DNA of 64,000 bases. Origin: Wenyingzhuangia heitensis (GTDB taxonomy: Bacteria > Bacteroidota > Bacteroidia > Flavobacteriales > Flavobacteriaceae). Position 1 is the first letter of the stretch; each line of letters begins with the position of its first letter. The notes below the pieces were generated by a model that did no database searches, was not told where the DNA came from, and worked only from the letters and a program-made list of their open reading frames with translations. The DNA is taken from NCBI RefSeq assembly GCF_011762155.1, contig NZ_JAASQL010000001.1, positions 1,612,001-1,676,000 of the forward strand. Direction: 5' to 3'. Shown in pieces: positions 29,257-38,951 of this stretch. Position numbers and translations under genes: made by a program.

Positions 29257-32200
29257 ATGAAATTAAGACTTATAGCTGCCATCATTTTTACCCTATGTAT
29301 ATCGGCATTAATTTTTATTCCAGAAAATTCTAATCCAGAATGGGGAGCTTTTATAGGTAATTTTCATCCGTTGTTTTTACACTTACCCATAGGTGCTTTG
29401 TTGGCTTTGTTTGTGGTAGAGATTTTTCAACTCATCAATCCAAAATTAAATTTAGAAAACCTTGCACAACCTTTGCTTTGGTTTTCGGTACTTACCGTAA
29501 TACCTACCGTAGTTACAGGTTTTTTATTGGCATCTACAGGAGGATATAACAAAACAATTTTAGGTTACCACAAATGGTTGGGGTTTGCCACCGCAATTTT
29601 ATGTATGTGGTTGTTGGTGTTACATTATTGGTTATATACCCACAAGCCTAAGTTTAAAAATGTTTACAAAGTTTTGTTGGGAATTAATGTTATGGTTTTG
29701 TCTGTAGCAGGACATTATGGTGGTTCTTTAACTCATGGTGATGGTTATTTAACTAAAGACATGCCTAAAAGTTTAAAAGCAGTTTTAGGAATTAAAGAAG
29801 CAGAAAAAGAAAGTTTATATACAAAAGTATTAGAGGAAAAAAAGGATTCTGTATCCGCTAATATAAAAGAGTTTGTAGAAAAAATACAACCTATTTTAGA
29901 TCAAAGATGTTACGAGTGTCACAATGCCAACAAACAAAAAGGAGATTTACGATTAGACAATTTAAATTGGGACATAACCACTCCACACGGAGCTAAAATT
30001 TGGGATGATATTTTGTACGAAGTTACGGAACAGAATATGCCACCAGAAGAAAAAGAACCCTTAACAGAATCACAAAGAAATTCAATTATAGATTGGATTC
30101 AAAACTCCTTTAAGCAAGAAAAAGTACAACAACCAACTGTTGCAGATCGCAAAGAAAAAACTAAAAAAGAGAAAGAGGTTTTAGCTTTGGCAGAGAAAAC
30201 ATCCACAAAAAAACTATCCAAAGAAGAGGCACATTACAGAAAAAACATTCAGCCTGTTTTTGAAAAATACTGTTACCAATGTCACAATCAAAAAAGGCAA
30301 AAAGGAAACATGCGTTTGGATAATTTAAATTGGGACATGATCAAAGGTCACGATGCTGAAAAATGGAATTCTGCCTTAGATGAAATTAACAAAGGAGAAA
30401 TGCCTCCCAAAAAGAAAAAACAACCTACTCAGTTTGAACGTAAACTTATTGTAGATTGGATGACTTCTTCTTTAGCCAAAGCATCAGATGCCAAACAAGT
30501 AGCTAATAATGGAGTAATGCGTAGGTTGACCAAAAAACAATATACGCATACGCTAAACGAACTGTTAGGGTTGCCTATCAACTTTGGTTATGTATTGCCA
30601 GATGATGGAAAATCTAAAATGGGATTTAGTAACAACGGAGAAGTATTACAAATCTCTCCTTTACATATAGATTATTATCAAAAAATAGCAAGAGAAGCTT
30701 TAGACAAAGCGATAGTATTGGGAGACAAACCAAAAGCTACCAAATACAAAGTAACTTTTGGAAAAGGAATTGGAGCTGATAAACCAGGAGCAGAGTTTGG
30801 TGGATTTCAATCTGTAGCCATGGATAAGAAAGACTTTTTAGTAGAAATTGCTGTGGGTGATGAAGGGTATCAAAACACAAATAATTACGATACCATTAAA
30901 AATAATATTGGGTTTGATTTTAGGGGATCAGATCCTGATAGGCATAGTGTGGTAAAAGAAGGATTGTTAATGCATTCTGCCAAACCTCACAAAGAAGTAC
31001 CTCCAAAATCTTGGCAAGGGCCGTCACCCAATGTAAAAATGGTGGTGAAAAATTATTTTATGGGGGAAGGAAGTTTTGCTTTTAGAATGGAAGCATCAAA
31101 AGGGTATATTGATGAACATAGTGAAATGGTTTTTCCTTTAAAAAATCAAAAACCAAGAGTAAAAACAGCAGAATCTATTGTGATTCAAGCCAAAGATGTA
31201 GATGTTAAAAAAGGAAAAAATTTAATCATTAATGAAGATAAAACCTTAATTCAGGCTAAAGATATTACCAAATGGGTAAATGCAAAGTTTAAATACAACG
31301 TAAAAAAAGAGGGATATTATCAGATAGACATGGTGCATCCGTATGTGCATAAAGATGAAAAAAGATCTATTAGTATAGGTTTGTTAGGAAACGGAGGGCA
31401 AAAAATATCTCATTTGTTTAAAGAGGAGGTTAAACAAGCAGAAAAAGAAACTACGGTAACACCAATAGGTTTGGTGTATTTAAAAAAAGGAAAACACTTA
31501 GGGCTTGTACAAAGACCTTTTTTTGTAGGAATGTACCGTGTAATTCTAACTCCTATTGAAGAAGGAAACCTAATATTGAAAGGAATTAGAGGGAAGTCTA
31601 AGTACAATATGGAAAAGTACCAAAATGATTTTCCATCTATTAGAACATTTGCAGGAGCCAGAACAGATGATGGTCAAGATTATTTAAACTATGATGTTTC
31701 TAAACAAGTAGCAACACCTTTTGGAGACTCTCAAAAATTGGAGTTTAAAGGCTATTTTGAAGATTTACCTGTGCCCGTATACAATCCTAATGATACTGGA
31801 GAGTTTTCTAACATGATGCATATTGGTTTTTGGAATGATTTTTTAGTAAAAGATGCTCAAGAAACAGGACCTGTATTGTTGGTTAAAAATATAGAGTTAG
31901 AAATGCCGTATCATCCTGTTTGGCCACCAAAAAGTCATACTGCTATTTTCTTTGATTCACCCAACAAAGAAAATAAAGAAATTTATACAAGAGAGGTACT
32001 TACCAAATTTATGGAAAGAGCTTTTAGACGATCTGTAGATGAGAATGAGCTGAATCGTTATATGAGTTTTTGGCAATCTATAAAAGAAGATCATGCTAGT
32101 TATGAAACAGGAGTAAAAGAAACTTTGGTAGCTGTACTTTGTTCGCCTAATTTCTTATACATCTTAGATCAAAACAACCCTAATATAGATCAAAAAAAAT

Positions 32201-33204
32201 CTGATTATTACTTGGCATCTAAACTGTCTTACTTTTTATGGAATTCACCTCCAAATGAAGAGTTGATCAACAAGGTGGCTTCAGGAGAGTTTAGAAAAGA
32301 ATTACCAATGTTGATAGAGAAAATGGTCAACGATAAAAAGGTAATGAGAATGATTCGCTCATTTGCTACAGAGTGGTTGCGTATAGACAGGCACAATGGA
32401 ATGAACACAAGTGTAAAGCAATATGCAGATTACACACGCTTTGTAAAAGCGGATATGAGTAATGAAACGTATGAGTTTTTAAATTATATTTTAAAAGAAA
32501 ACAAAAGTATTTTAAACTTTATAGATTCAGACTTTGCCATGTTAAATCAGAATTTGGCTGAGTTTTATGGAGTAGAAGGTGTTAAAGGAAATGAGTTTAG
32601 ACCTGTGGCGATTACTCAAGATTTAAACCGTGGCGGATTGTTATCGCAAGGAGCATTTTTAAACGGGCATTCCGATGGAGAACAAGCACACCCTATAAAA
32701 AGAGCGGTTTGGTTAAAAGAGAAAATATTAGGAGATCCTGCTCCACCACCACCACCCAACGTACCAGAAATTGATCCAGACACTCCAGGTTTTGACAAGT
32801 TAACGTTAAAGGAGCAATTGGAATTGCATAGAAACAAACCTTCTTGTATAAGTTGTCATCAAAAAATTGATCCTTACGGAGTGGTGTTTGAGAATTTTGA
32901 TGCAGTAGGTCGTTTTCAGAATAAAGCCAAAGGAAAACAGATTGATTCTAAATCTGTATTGCCAGATGGAACTGAGATTGTGGGGATTCAAGGAATTAAA
33001 AAATACATCATTGCACAAAAAAGTGAAGATTTTACAAGATCTGTAGTTAAGCATTTATTTGCTTATGCTTTGGGTAGAAATGTCACTTTTGCCGATGATA
33101 AAGAGATTGACAACATTGTTAAAAAAGTAAGAGAAGACAATTATAAGTTTCAAACCATCATTAAAGAGATTGTTTTAAGTCCGTCTTTTTCTAAAAAAAT
33201 GTAG
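29257..33204 (+). CDS. Membrane-anchored triheme DUF1592/DUF1588-type protein (planctomycete cytochrome-like)
   Basis: 1315 aa from the ATG at 29257; an in-frame TTG at 29203 is a less likely start because the ATG directly precedes the first hydrophobic segment. Residues 1-170 hold about four membrane helices with HPLFLHLPIGAL, resembling DUF2231. Two tandem cytochrome c-like domains follow, with heme motifs C218-YEC-H and C339-YQC-H, each followed by a near-identical QKGxxRLDNLNWD string. Then come DUF1587-, DUF1592-, DUF1588- and DUF1585-like regions, with a third motif C1197-ISC-H in the C-terminal part. Such proteins are abundant in planctomycetes and thought to act in periplasmic electron transfer linked to polymer breakdown; the reaction is unknown. 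It is the first gene of a tight five-gene operon (next gene 18 nt away). Confidence 0.85.
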   Translation: MKLRLIAAIIFTLCISALIFIPENSNPEWGAFIGNFHPLFLHLPIGALLALFVVEIFQLINPKLNLENLAQPLLWFSVLTVIPTVVTGFLLASTGGYNKTILGYHKWLGFATAILCMWLLVLHYWLYTHKPKFKNVYKVLLGINVMVLSVAGHYGGSLTHGDGYLTKDMPKSLKAVLGIKEAEKESLYTKVLEEKKDSVSANIKEFVEKIQPILDQRCYECHNANKQKGDLRLDNLNWDITTPHGAKIWDDILYEVTEQNMPPEEKEPLTESQRNSIIDWIQNSFKQEKVQQPTVADRKEKTKKEKEVLALAEKTSTKKLSKEEAHYRKNIQPVFEKYCYQCHNQKRQKGNMRLDNLNWDMIKGHDAEKWNSALDEINKGEMPPKKKKQPTQFERKLIVDWMTSSLAKASDAKQVANNGVMRRLTKKQYTHTLNELLGLPINFGYVLPDDGKSKMGFSNNGEVLQISPLHIDYYQKIAREALDKAIVLGDKPKATKYKVTFGKGIGADKPGAEFGGFQSVAMDKKDFLVEIAVGDEGYQNTNNYDTIKNNIGFDFRGSDPDRHSVVKEGLLMHSAKPHKEVPPKSWQGPSPNVKMVVKNYFMGEGSFAFRMEASKGYIDEHSEMVFPLKNQKPRVKTAESIVIQAKDVDVKKGKNLIINEDKTLIQAKDITKWVNAKFKYNVKKEGYYQIDMVHPYVHKDEKRSISIGLLGNGGQKISHLFKEEVKQAEKETTVTPIGLVYLKKGKHLGLVQRPFFVGMYRVILTPIEEGNLILKGIRGKSKYNMEKYQNDFPSIRTFAGARTDDGQDYLNYDVSKQVATPFGDSQKLEFKGYFEDLPVPVYNPNDTGEFSNMMHIGFWNDFLVKDAQETGPVLLVKNIELEMPYHPVWPPKSHTAIFFDSPNKENKEIYTREVLTKFMERAFRRSVDENELNRYMSFWQSIKEDHASYETGVKETLVAVLCSPNFLYILDQNNPNIDQKKSDYYLASKLSYFLWNSPPNEELINKVASGEFRKELPMLIEKMVNDKKVMRMIRSFATEWLRIDRHNGMNTSVKQYADYTRFVKADMSNETYEFLNYILKENKSILNFIDSDFAMLNQNLAEFYGVEGVKGNEFRPVAITQDLNRGGLLSQGAFLNGHSDGEQAHPIKRAVWLKEKILGDPAPPPPPNVPEIDPDTPGFDKLTLKEQLELHRNKPSCISCHQKIDPYGVVFENFDAVGRFQNKAKGKQIDSKSVLPDGTEIVGIQGIKKYIIAQKSEDFTRSVVKHLFAYALGRNVTFADDKEIDNIVKKVREDNYKFQTIIKEIVLSPSFSKKM

Positions 33205-33222
33205 AACATAAAAAATAAGGTT

Positions 33223-34572
33223 ATGAGTAAAAAATCTTGGCACATGGATAGAAGAAGCTTTGTAAAAGGCTTAGGAGTTGCGTGTATGTTACCGTATTTA
33301 GAGTGTATGGGGATGAGTTCATTATCCGTTTTAGATGCTCCTAGCAAAGTAGATATTCCTAAAAGGTTGTGTTATTTGTACGTTCCTAATGGAGTGGCAA
33401 TGCCACCTAAAGAGAGTGAATATTTTAACAAATGGAACTGGTTTCCTACAGGAAAAGGTAGAGATTATAAATTTACCAATACTCTTTCCTCTTTAGAACC
33501 GCACAGAAAAGACATTTCTATTTTAGGAGGGTTGAGCCATCCTTTTAGTAGAAGTGTGTTAGGACATATTGCAGGTGATACTTGGTTAACTGGTGGAGAT
33601 TTAAGAGGTGCTTATAAAAACAGTGTTTCTGTAGATCAGTTGGCAGCAAGGCATTTGGCCAAAAACACACGTTTTCCTTCTTTGGTATTGTCTACAGATG
33701 GTGGAGTGGGGTATAAATCTCGTGCTTCTACCTTGTCTTTTGATTCTTCTGGAAAAGCGATTCCATCCGAACACAGACAAAGAGAAATTTTTGAACGCTA
33801 TTTTTCTCCCAATGGCGGAGGAACTACAGCTCAGCGAAGAAAATCTTTACAGCAAGGGAAAAAGTTGGTGGATTTAATTTTAGAAGACAGTAAGAGTCTA
33901 AATAGAAAATTAGGTGCGCACGACAAGGCTAAAATGGATGAATATTTAACCTCTTTAAATAGAGTAGAAGAGCAAGTAGTTAGAAATGAAAAATGGCTAG
34001 ACATTCCTTTAAAAAAGTTTGATTCTGATCATTTAAATTTAGATGTAAGTCCACAAGATCCAGAAGCGTATATAAAAGCAACCTTAGATTTAATGGTGAT
34101 TGGTTTGCAAACCGATGCCACTAGAGTGATGACTTATATGATGGCTCGTGAAGACGGAATGGGCTTTGGAGATAGTTTTCCAAAATTCACCTTAGGGCTG
34201 CCAGGTCATCACAGTATGTCTCATGATAAAACTGCAGGTCATTGGGAAGAATGGGGGAAATACGATCAATGGTTGGCAAAACAATTTGCTTATTTTATAG
34301 AGCGTTTAAAAACAACTACAGATGAACATGGTCCTTTGTTAGACAACACAATGGTATTGTATGGTAGTGCATGTAGTTCTACACACAATGCAAACAACTG
34401 TCCTTTGGTTTTAGCTGGAGGAAAAAATATGGGAGCCAAACATGGAACCTACACAGAGTTTGATCAAAAACATACTCCAATGTCTAACTTGTTTGTGAGT
34501 ATGTTAAATTCGGTAGGTTTAGAAACTGAAAAATTTGCAGACAGTACAGGTACATTGCCATCAATATTATAA
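33223..34572 (+). CDS. DUF1552 family protein with Tat signal
   Basis: 449 aa. The N-terminus MDRRSFVKG (R10-R11) is a twin-arginine motif followed by a hydrophobic stretch, so export is probably in a folded state, often a sign of a cofactor. The body matches DUF1552: LCYLYVPNGVAMPP, LSGLGGLSHP-like ISILGGLSHPFS, MDEYLTSLNRVEEQV and VLYGSACSSTHNANNCPLVLAGG. These proteins resemble sulfatase/phosphatase-fold DUF1501 proteins, but no function is established. In planctomycetes DUF1552 genes are regularly adjacent to DUF1592 genes, and the same pairing is seen here (18 nt gap), so the two probably work as a complex. Confidence 0.88.
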   Translation: MSKKSWHMDRRSFVKGLGVACMLPYLECMGMSSLSVLDAPSKVDIPKRLCYLYVPNGVAMPPKESEYFNKWNWFPTGKGRDYKFTNTLSSLEPHRKDISILGGLSHPFSRSVLGHIAGDTWLTGGDLRGAYKNSVSVDQLAARHLAKNTRFPSLVLSTDGGVGYKSRASTLSFDSSGKAIPSEHRQREIFERYFSPNGGGTTAQRRKSLQQGKKLVDLILEDSKSLNRKLGAHDKAKMDEYLTSLNRVEEQVVRNEKWLDIPLKKFDSDHLNLDVSPQDPEAYIKATLDLMVIGLQTDATRVMTYMMAREDGMGFGDSFPKFTLGLPGHHSMSHDKTAGHWEEWGKYDQWLAKQFAYFIERLKTTTDEHGPLLDNTMVLYGSACSSTHNANNCPLVLAGGKNMGAKHGTYTEFDQKHTPMSNLFVSMLNSVGLETEKFADSTGTLPSIL

Positions 34573-34609
34573 AAACAAAGAATTAAAACAACAACTAAAA
34601 CTATACTTA

Positions 34610-35926
34610 ATGAGTACACAAACAAAATCTCCTATTGTGAGTAAGGAACTATTGTTCCCTTTTGTTATTATCACTTCTTTATTTGCTTTATGGGGAATTG
34701 CAAATGATTTAACCAATCCCATGGTGTCTGCATTTAAAAAAGTAATGCCAGAATTATCTAATTTGCAAGCCTCATTAGTACAGTCTGCTTTTTACTTTGG
34801 TTATTTTTTTATGGCTTTACCTGCAGCATTGTTCATCAGAAAATATAGTTACAAATCTGGAATTGTTTTAGGGTTGCTATTGTATGCTATTGGAGCCTTT
34901 ATGTTTTATCCGGCAGCAGCTTTTAAAGATTTCAACTTTTTTCTAATCTCTTTATGGGTCATTACTTGTGGATTGTCTTTTTTAGAAACCACAGCAAATC
35001 CATTAATTCTAGCGTTGGGAGATAAAACCACAGCAACAAGAAGATTAAATTTAGCACAAGCTTTTAATCCCGTAGGTTCTTTAACAGGAATGATTATAGC
35101 CCAAGTATTTGTATTAAGTGCACTTAGATCTGATGATTATTCAGCAACTGAATATGCAGTCTTACCCGTTAACGAATTGGCTAGCATTAGAGAAAACGAT
35201 TTGAGTGTGATTAGTTTGCCATACATTGCTCTTGGAGTGTTGGTATTGGTAATTATGGCAATTATTGTGTTTACTAAAATCCCCAAAACTCCAGAAGAAG
35301 ATAAAATGAGTTTGGGAGCATCTTTTAAGAAATTATTTGCCAATAAATATTACATAGGAGGAGTGGTTGCACAAGCAGCCTGTGTAGGATCTCAAATTAT
35401 GTGTTGGACGTTTATTTTTCAGTATGTAGACAATTTAAATGCGACTCATGGTTTAAATATTACAGCAACTAATTACAATATTGCAGCCATGATTTTGTTT
35501 TTGTCAGGTAGATGGATTGGTACAGGGTTAATGAAAAAAATGAATCCATCAAAAGTATTGATGATTTTTGGATTCTCTGGAGCGGTTTGTGCTATTGGAG
35601 CAGTATTGTTAACTGGAGTGATTGGTTTGATTTCTTTAGTAGCGATCTCTATTTTTATGTCGATTATGTTTCCAACCATTTACGGAATTGCCTTAAAAGA
35701 TATGGGAGATGAGGCTAAAATTGGTTCCGCTGGTTTGGTAATGGCAATTGTAGGTGGTGCTTTTATGCCACCTGTACAAGCTGCTGTGCTAGATTTAGGT
35801 GGAGACGGTTTTAATGATATCATGTTCTTAGGGGTTATTCCAGAGGTGAAGTTATCATTCTTATTACCAATGCTGTGTTTATCTATTGTTGGTTTTTATG
35901 GATTTAAGACAATTAAAAGAAGTTAA
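34610..35926 (+). CDS. MFS sugar permease, FucP/GlcP-like
   Basis: 438 aa from the ATG at 34610 (MSTQTKSPIV). The open frame extends upstream to 34535 but would overlap the DUF1552 stop and add a hydrophilic, unlikely N-terminus. Twelve hydrophobic segments are visible. FALWGIANDLTNPMVSAFKK near residue 30 and the SFLETTANPLILALGD segment near 120 are signatures of the L-fucose:H+ symporter branch of the major facilitator superfamily. It imports a monosaccharide (fucose, galactose or glucose type) across the inner membrane. Its place inside the redox operon suggests that the sugar product of periplasmic processing is taken up here. Confidence 0.9.
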   Translation: MSTQTKSPIVSKELLFPFVIITSLFALWGIANDLTNPMVSAFKKVMPELSNLQASLVQSAFYFGYFFMALPAALFIRKYSYKSGIVLGLLLYAIGAFMFYPAAAFKDFNFFLISLWVITCGLSFLETTANPLILALGDKTTATRRLNLAQAFNPVGSLTGMIIAQVFVLSALRSDDYSATEYAVLPVNELASIRENDLSVISLPYIALGVLVLVIMAIIVFTKIPKTPEEDKMSLGASFKKLFANKYYIGGVVAQAACVGSQIMCWTFIFQYVDNLNATHGLNITATNYNIAAMILFLSGRWIGTGLMKKMNPSKVLMIFGFSGAVCAIGAVLLTGVIGLISLVAISIFMSIMFPTIYGIALKDMGDEAKIGSAGLVMAIVGGAFMPPVQAAVLDLGGDGFNDIMFLGVIPEVKLSFLLPMLCLSIVGFYGFKTIKRS

Positions 35927-35932
35927 GAGATA

Positions 35933-36937
35933 ATGAAATTATTAAGGTACAGTTGTTGGTTATCGCTTTACATATTTTCTACAGGGGTTCTGCACAGTCA
36001 GACTTCTGTAGAGGGTAAAGCCAATGAGCTAAGAACTGCCTTAAAACCTTATTTTGTATCTGTTTCAAGAGATGATAGTTTTATCAAAAAGAATATTGCT
36101 AAGATTAATTTAGGAAGGAAGTTGTTCTACGATAAAAAACTTTCTTTAGGAAAAGGAGTTTCTTGTAATAGTTGTCATGATTTACAGAAATATGGAACCA
36201 ATGGAGATTATTATTTACAACAAAAAGCTAAGGGACAGTTTTATAGAGACGTACCTACCGTTTACAATTCGGTAAGTTTTGAGTTGTTTAATGTAGATGG
36301 TTCTTTGAGTAATTTCAAGAATAAAATTAGAGAGGCATTTTTAAGGACTCATGAAATGGAGGTGCAGAATGAAGCATTGGTGATTCAAGAATTGAAAAAG
36401 ACTCCTGAATATTTAAAAATGTTTCGTGAAGCATTTTTTAAGAAAAGTACGTCTATAACATTTGATGTTGTGATAGATGCTTTAGAGGCCTTTTTAAGTC
36501 AGTTAAAAACACCGGCTCCCATAGATGCTTTTATGGAAGGAAATAATACTGTTTTATCAAATGCTCAAATTCAAGGAGGAGAATTGTTTGTAAGCAAAGC
36601 ATGTTATTCTTGTCATACAGGTTCCAGTTTTGGAGGTCAGATGATTAATAAGTTAGGAGTGGAAGTTCCTTGGCCTAATCAAAAAGATATGGGCTACTAT
36701 CATATAAAAAGGAAATCATCTAATAAAATGTTTTTTAGAGTAGCACCGCTAAGAAATGTAGCAAAAACAGCTCCTTATTTTCACGATGCTTTAGCCATGC
36801 GTTTGGATAAAGCTATTAAATTGATGGGGATTCACGAAAGAGGAATTCAGCTAAAAGTGGTTGAGGTGGCTAAAATAAAAGAGTTCTTAAAGTCTTTTAC
36901 AGGTGAAATACCACAAGATTATATAAAAGAAAATTAA
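35933..36937 (+). CDS. Diheme cytochrome c peroxidase / MauG family protein
   Basis: 334 aa with a signal peptide (residues 1-23). Two heme c sites are present: C78-NSC-H82 (KGVSCNSCHDL) and C224-YSC-H228 (SKACYSCHTG), as in bacterial di-heme peroxidases. Other family strings are LGRKLFYDKKLS, FYRDVPTVYNS, FLRTHEMEV and RVAPLRNVAKTAPYFHDA. It begins 6 nt after the permease stop. The family either reduces peroxide using cytochrome electrons or, as in MauG, oxidises a protein substrate. In this operon it could be the electron or peroxide partner of the triheme DUF1592 protein (inference). Confidence 0.92.
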   Translation: MKLLRYSCWLSLYIFSTGVLHSQTSVEGKANELRTALKPYFVSVSRDDSFIKKNIAKINLGRKLFYDKKLSLGKGVSCNSCHDLQKYGTNGDYYLQQKAKGQFYRDVPTVYNSVSFELFNVDGSLSNFKNKIREAFLRTHEMEVQNEALVIQELKKTPEYLKMFREAFFKKSTSITFDVVIDALEAFLSQLKTPAPIDAFMEGNNTVLSNAQIQGGELFVSKACYSCHTGSSFGGQMINKLGVEVPWPNQKDMGYYHIKRKSSNKMFFRVAPLRNVAKTAPYFHDALAMRLDKAIKLMGIHERGIQLKVVEVAKIKEFLKSFTGEIPQDYIKEN

Positions 36938-36948
36938 AAAAAATACTC

Positions 36949-38847
36949 ATGAATAAGTTTGTGAAATATACAGGATGTTTTGTTGCGCTTCTGTTTGTGG
37001 CTTGCAACACAGCTCAAAATAGTGTGACGACTGTTGCTGATGGTGAAAATCAGTGGCCAATGTCTGGAGGACCTAATGGAAGTTGGAAAGTAAAAACAGA
37101 TGAACATGTTCCTATAAAATGGTCGGTAAGAACAGGAGAAAATATCAAATGGAAAACTACGTTGCCAGAAGGAGGACAAAGCGGAATTGCTGTGTGGAAA
37201 GACAAGTTGTTTTTAACCATCAATCCACCCAATGACCATCCAAAACATGCAGAAATTGTAAAAGAATATCAAAAGATAAAATCAATTTATCAATCTAATT
37301 TTGAATGTCAGGTGTTGGTTTTAGAGAAAAAGAAAGATCAACAATTTAAAAAATACAAACAAAAACTAAAACCTGTAGCGGAAGCTTGGAAACAAGAGCT
37401 AGATAAAAACGCATATTATCAACATGGTTCTACTTTGGAAAAACCAGAGATAGAAAAAAATATGCTACGCAAGCATAAGATTGGAAAAGAGTATGAAAAA
37501 GTTTTAAAGAAGTACAATGCATACGTTCATCAGCAGTCTAAAGATTTAAAAAAGGATTATGTAGAGTTGGAGCGATTGAGAAAATTAAAGAACGGAGGAG
37601 CAAGTAGTAAAGACGTTGTTTTACTGTGTTTAAATTCAGAAACAGGGAAACTTCTTTGGAAAAAAACGGTAAAAGGTACTATTGAAAGTCAATATAATTA
37701 TGGTTTTAGCGATGCTACTACTCCGTGTCCTGCTACCGATGGAAAACATGTTTGGGCAATTAATGCGAGCGGAGGAATGGCTTGTTTTACACTAGATGGA
37801 AATCTAGTTTGGGAACGTACTTGGCAACCTACAATAGGTAGACCTTTTAACAAACAATTTGATTCTATGCTGTTTGAGGATTTAATTTTTAATGTAGAGC
37901 CTCCTGTTGCTGGAGATACAGAAAGAGAAAAAGGGTGGAATTATTTACATGCTTTTGATAAAAAAACAGGAAAACGTGTTTGGGTAACTCAACAAGCTCT
38001 AACACATTACAATACTCCGATTCTAGGAGAAACAGTAGATGGAGAGCCAGCAATTTTAATAGGGAGAGGAGGACCCCACGGAGTGCCAGAAAGACCTGTC
38101 GGATTGAGTTTGATTTCTTTGGTTAAAGAAAATCAAGGAACGGAAATATGGAATTGGGAACCTGTAGAACAAAATAATGAATCTGGTTGGGGAGCTTTAA
38201 GTACACAGCATTGGGACAGCGAAAAAGCATCTTGGTTTTACAAAGGAAATGATCATGCTACTATAAATACCAAAACAGGGGAACTAATTGCTAAAAAACC
38301 ATTGAGTTTAGTGAATCAATATAATTTTGATAAGGTTAAACAAAGCTATAGTTTAGAAGAAAATGTGAAAATTAAAGGATTACAAAATCAAAGACATTGT
38401 AATCTTTCTGATGAAGATAATTTGTTTTATATGGTTCGATACAATTCGTACTTAGCCAAACACAATGTAATAACAGGTTTAAATGAACATTTAGAAGTTC
38501 CGAATGACATAGATGCGAATGGAAAATATATTTATGGACATCCACAAACCAACGATGGGCTAAATTCTAAAGGTCAATTAAATGCTGCTGATGCCAGAAC
38601 TAGAGGTAATGGTTTTCAAAAATGTTTTTTAGGATCACCAACTATGATTAACAATTATATTTATTTTACCAATGCGGTTGGAATGGTGTACGTGATTGAT
38701 GCTAATACAGAAAAACTTGATGAATCTGCTTTGGTGGCTGTAAATGATTTAGGTGAAAGTGGAAAAACGTGGTCTGTAAATTCATTAAGCTATGCCAATG
38801 GAAAAATTTATCATAGAACCATGAAAGAGGTGATTTGTATTGAGTGA
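36949..38847 (+). CDS. PQQ-like beta-propeller lipoprotein with helical insertion
   Basis: 632 aa. The N-terminus has a lipobox, LLFVAC with C19, so it is probably lipid-anchored. The propeller begins QWPMSGGPNGSW ... ENIKWKTTLPEGGQSGIAVWKDKLFLT, typical of PQQ-like propellers of planctomycete type. Residues about 90-205 are a highly charged helical, coiled-coil-like insertion (KEYQKIKSIY, KYKQKLKPVAEAWKQEL, KDYVELERLRKLK) before blades resume (LCLNSETGKLLWKKTV, HAFDKKTGKRVWV). No obvious heme site, and it is unclear whether PQQ is bound. It begins 11 nt after the MauG-like stop and is the last gene of the redox operon; no terminator is evident. Confidence 0.82.
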   Translation: MNKFVKYTGCFVALLFVACNTAQNSVTTVADGENQWPMSGGPNGSWKVKTDEHVPIKWSVRTGENIKWKTTLPEGGQSGIAVWKDKLFLTINPPNDHPKHAEIVKEYQKIKSIYQSNFECQVLVLEKKKDQQFKKYKQKLKPVAEAWKQELDKNAYYQHGSTLEKPEIEKNMLRKHKIGKEYEKVLKKYNAYVHQQSKDLKKDYVELERLRKLKNGGASSKDVVLLCLNSETGKLLWKKTVKGTIESQYNYGFSDATTPCPATDGKHVWAINASGGMACFTLDGNLVWERTWQPTIGRPFNKQFDSMLFEDLIFNVEPPVAGDTEREKGWNYLHAFDKKTGKRVWVTQQALTHYNTPILGETVDGEPAILIGRGGPHGVPERPVGLSLISLVKENQGTEIWNWEPVEQNNESGWGALSTQHWDSEKASWFYKGNDHATINTKTGELIAKKPLSLVNQYNFDKVKQSYSLEENVKIKGLQNQRHCNLSDEDNLFYMVRYNSYLAKHNVITGLNEHLEVPNDIDANGKYIYGHPQTNDGLNSKGQLNAADARTRGNGFQKCFLGSPTMINNYIYFTNAVGMVYVIDANTEKLDESALVAVNDLGESGKTWSVNSLSYANGKIYHRTMKEVICIE

Positions 38848-38885
38848 TAGATAGTTTTGTGAAATGTTTATGGTTGGTTGATAGG

Positions 38886-38906
38886 TGTCGCTCTCATGGA
38901 GCTTTA
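38886..38906 (-). repeat. Inverted REP-like hairpin copy
   Basis: On the minus strand this reads AAAGCTCCATGAGAGCGAC, matching the second hairpin of the two direct copies nearby (AAAGCTCCGTAGGAGCGAA). It is therefore a degenerate copy in the opposite orientation. Confidence 0.55.
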
Positions 38907-38951
38907 CTCTATTGATTAATTTATGTAGTTACGAATAGTTTGTTATGCTAG

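Noticed and set aside
34535-34609. Upstream start for the MFS permease
   Set aside because: It would overlap the DUF1552 stop and add a hydrophilic 25-residue N-terminus unlike the family; the ATG at 34610 fits.
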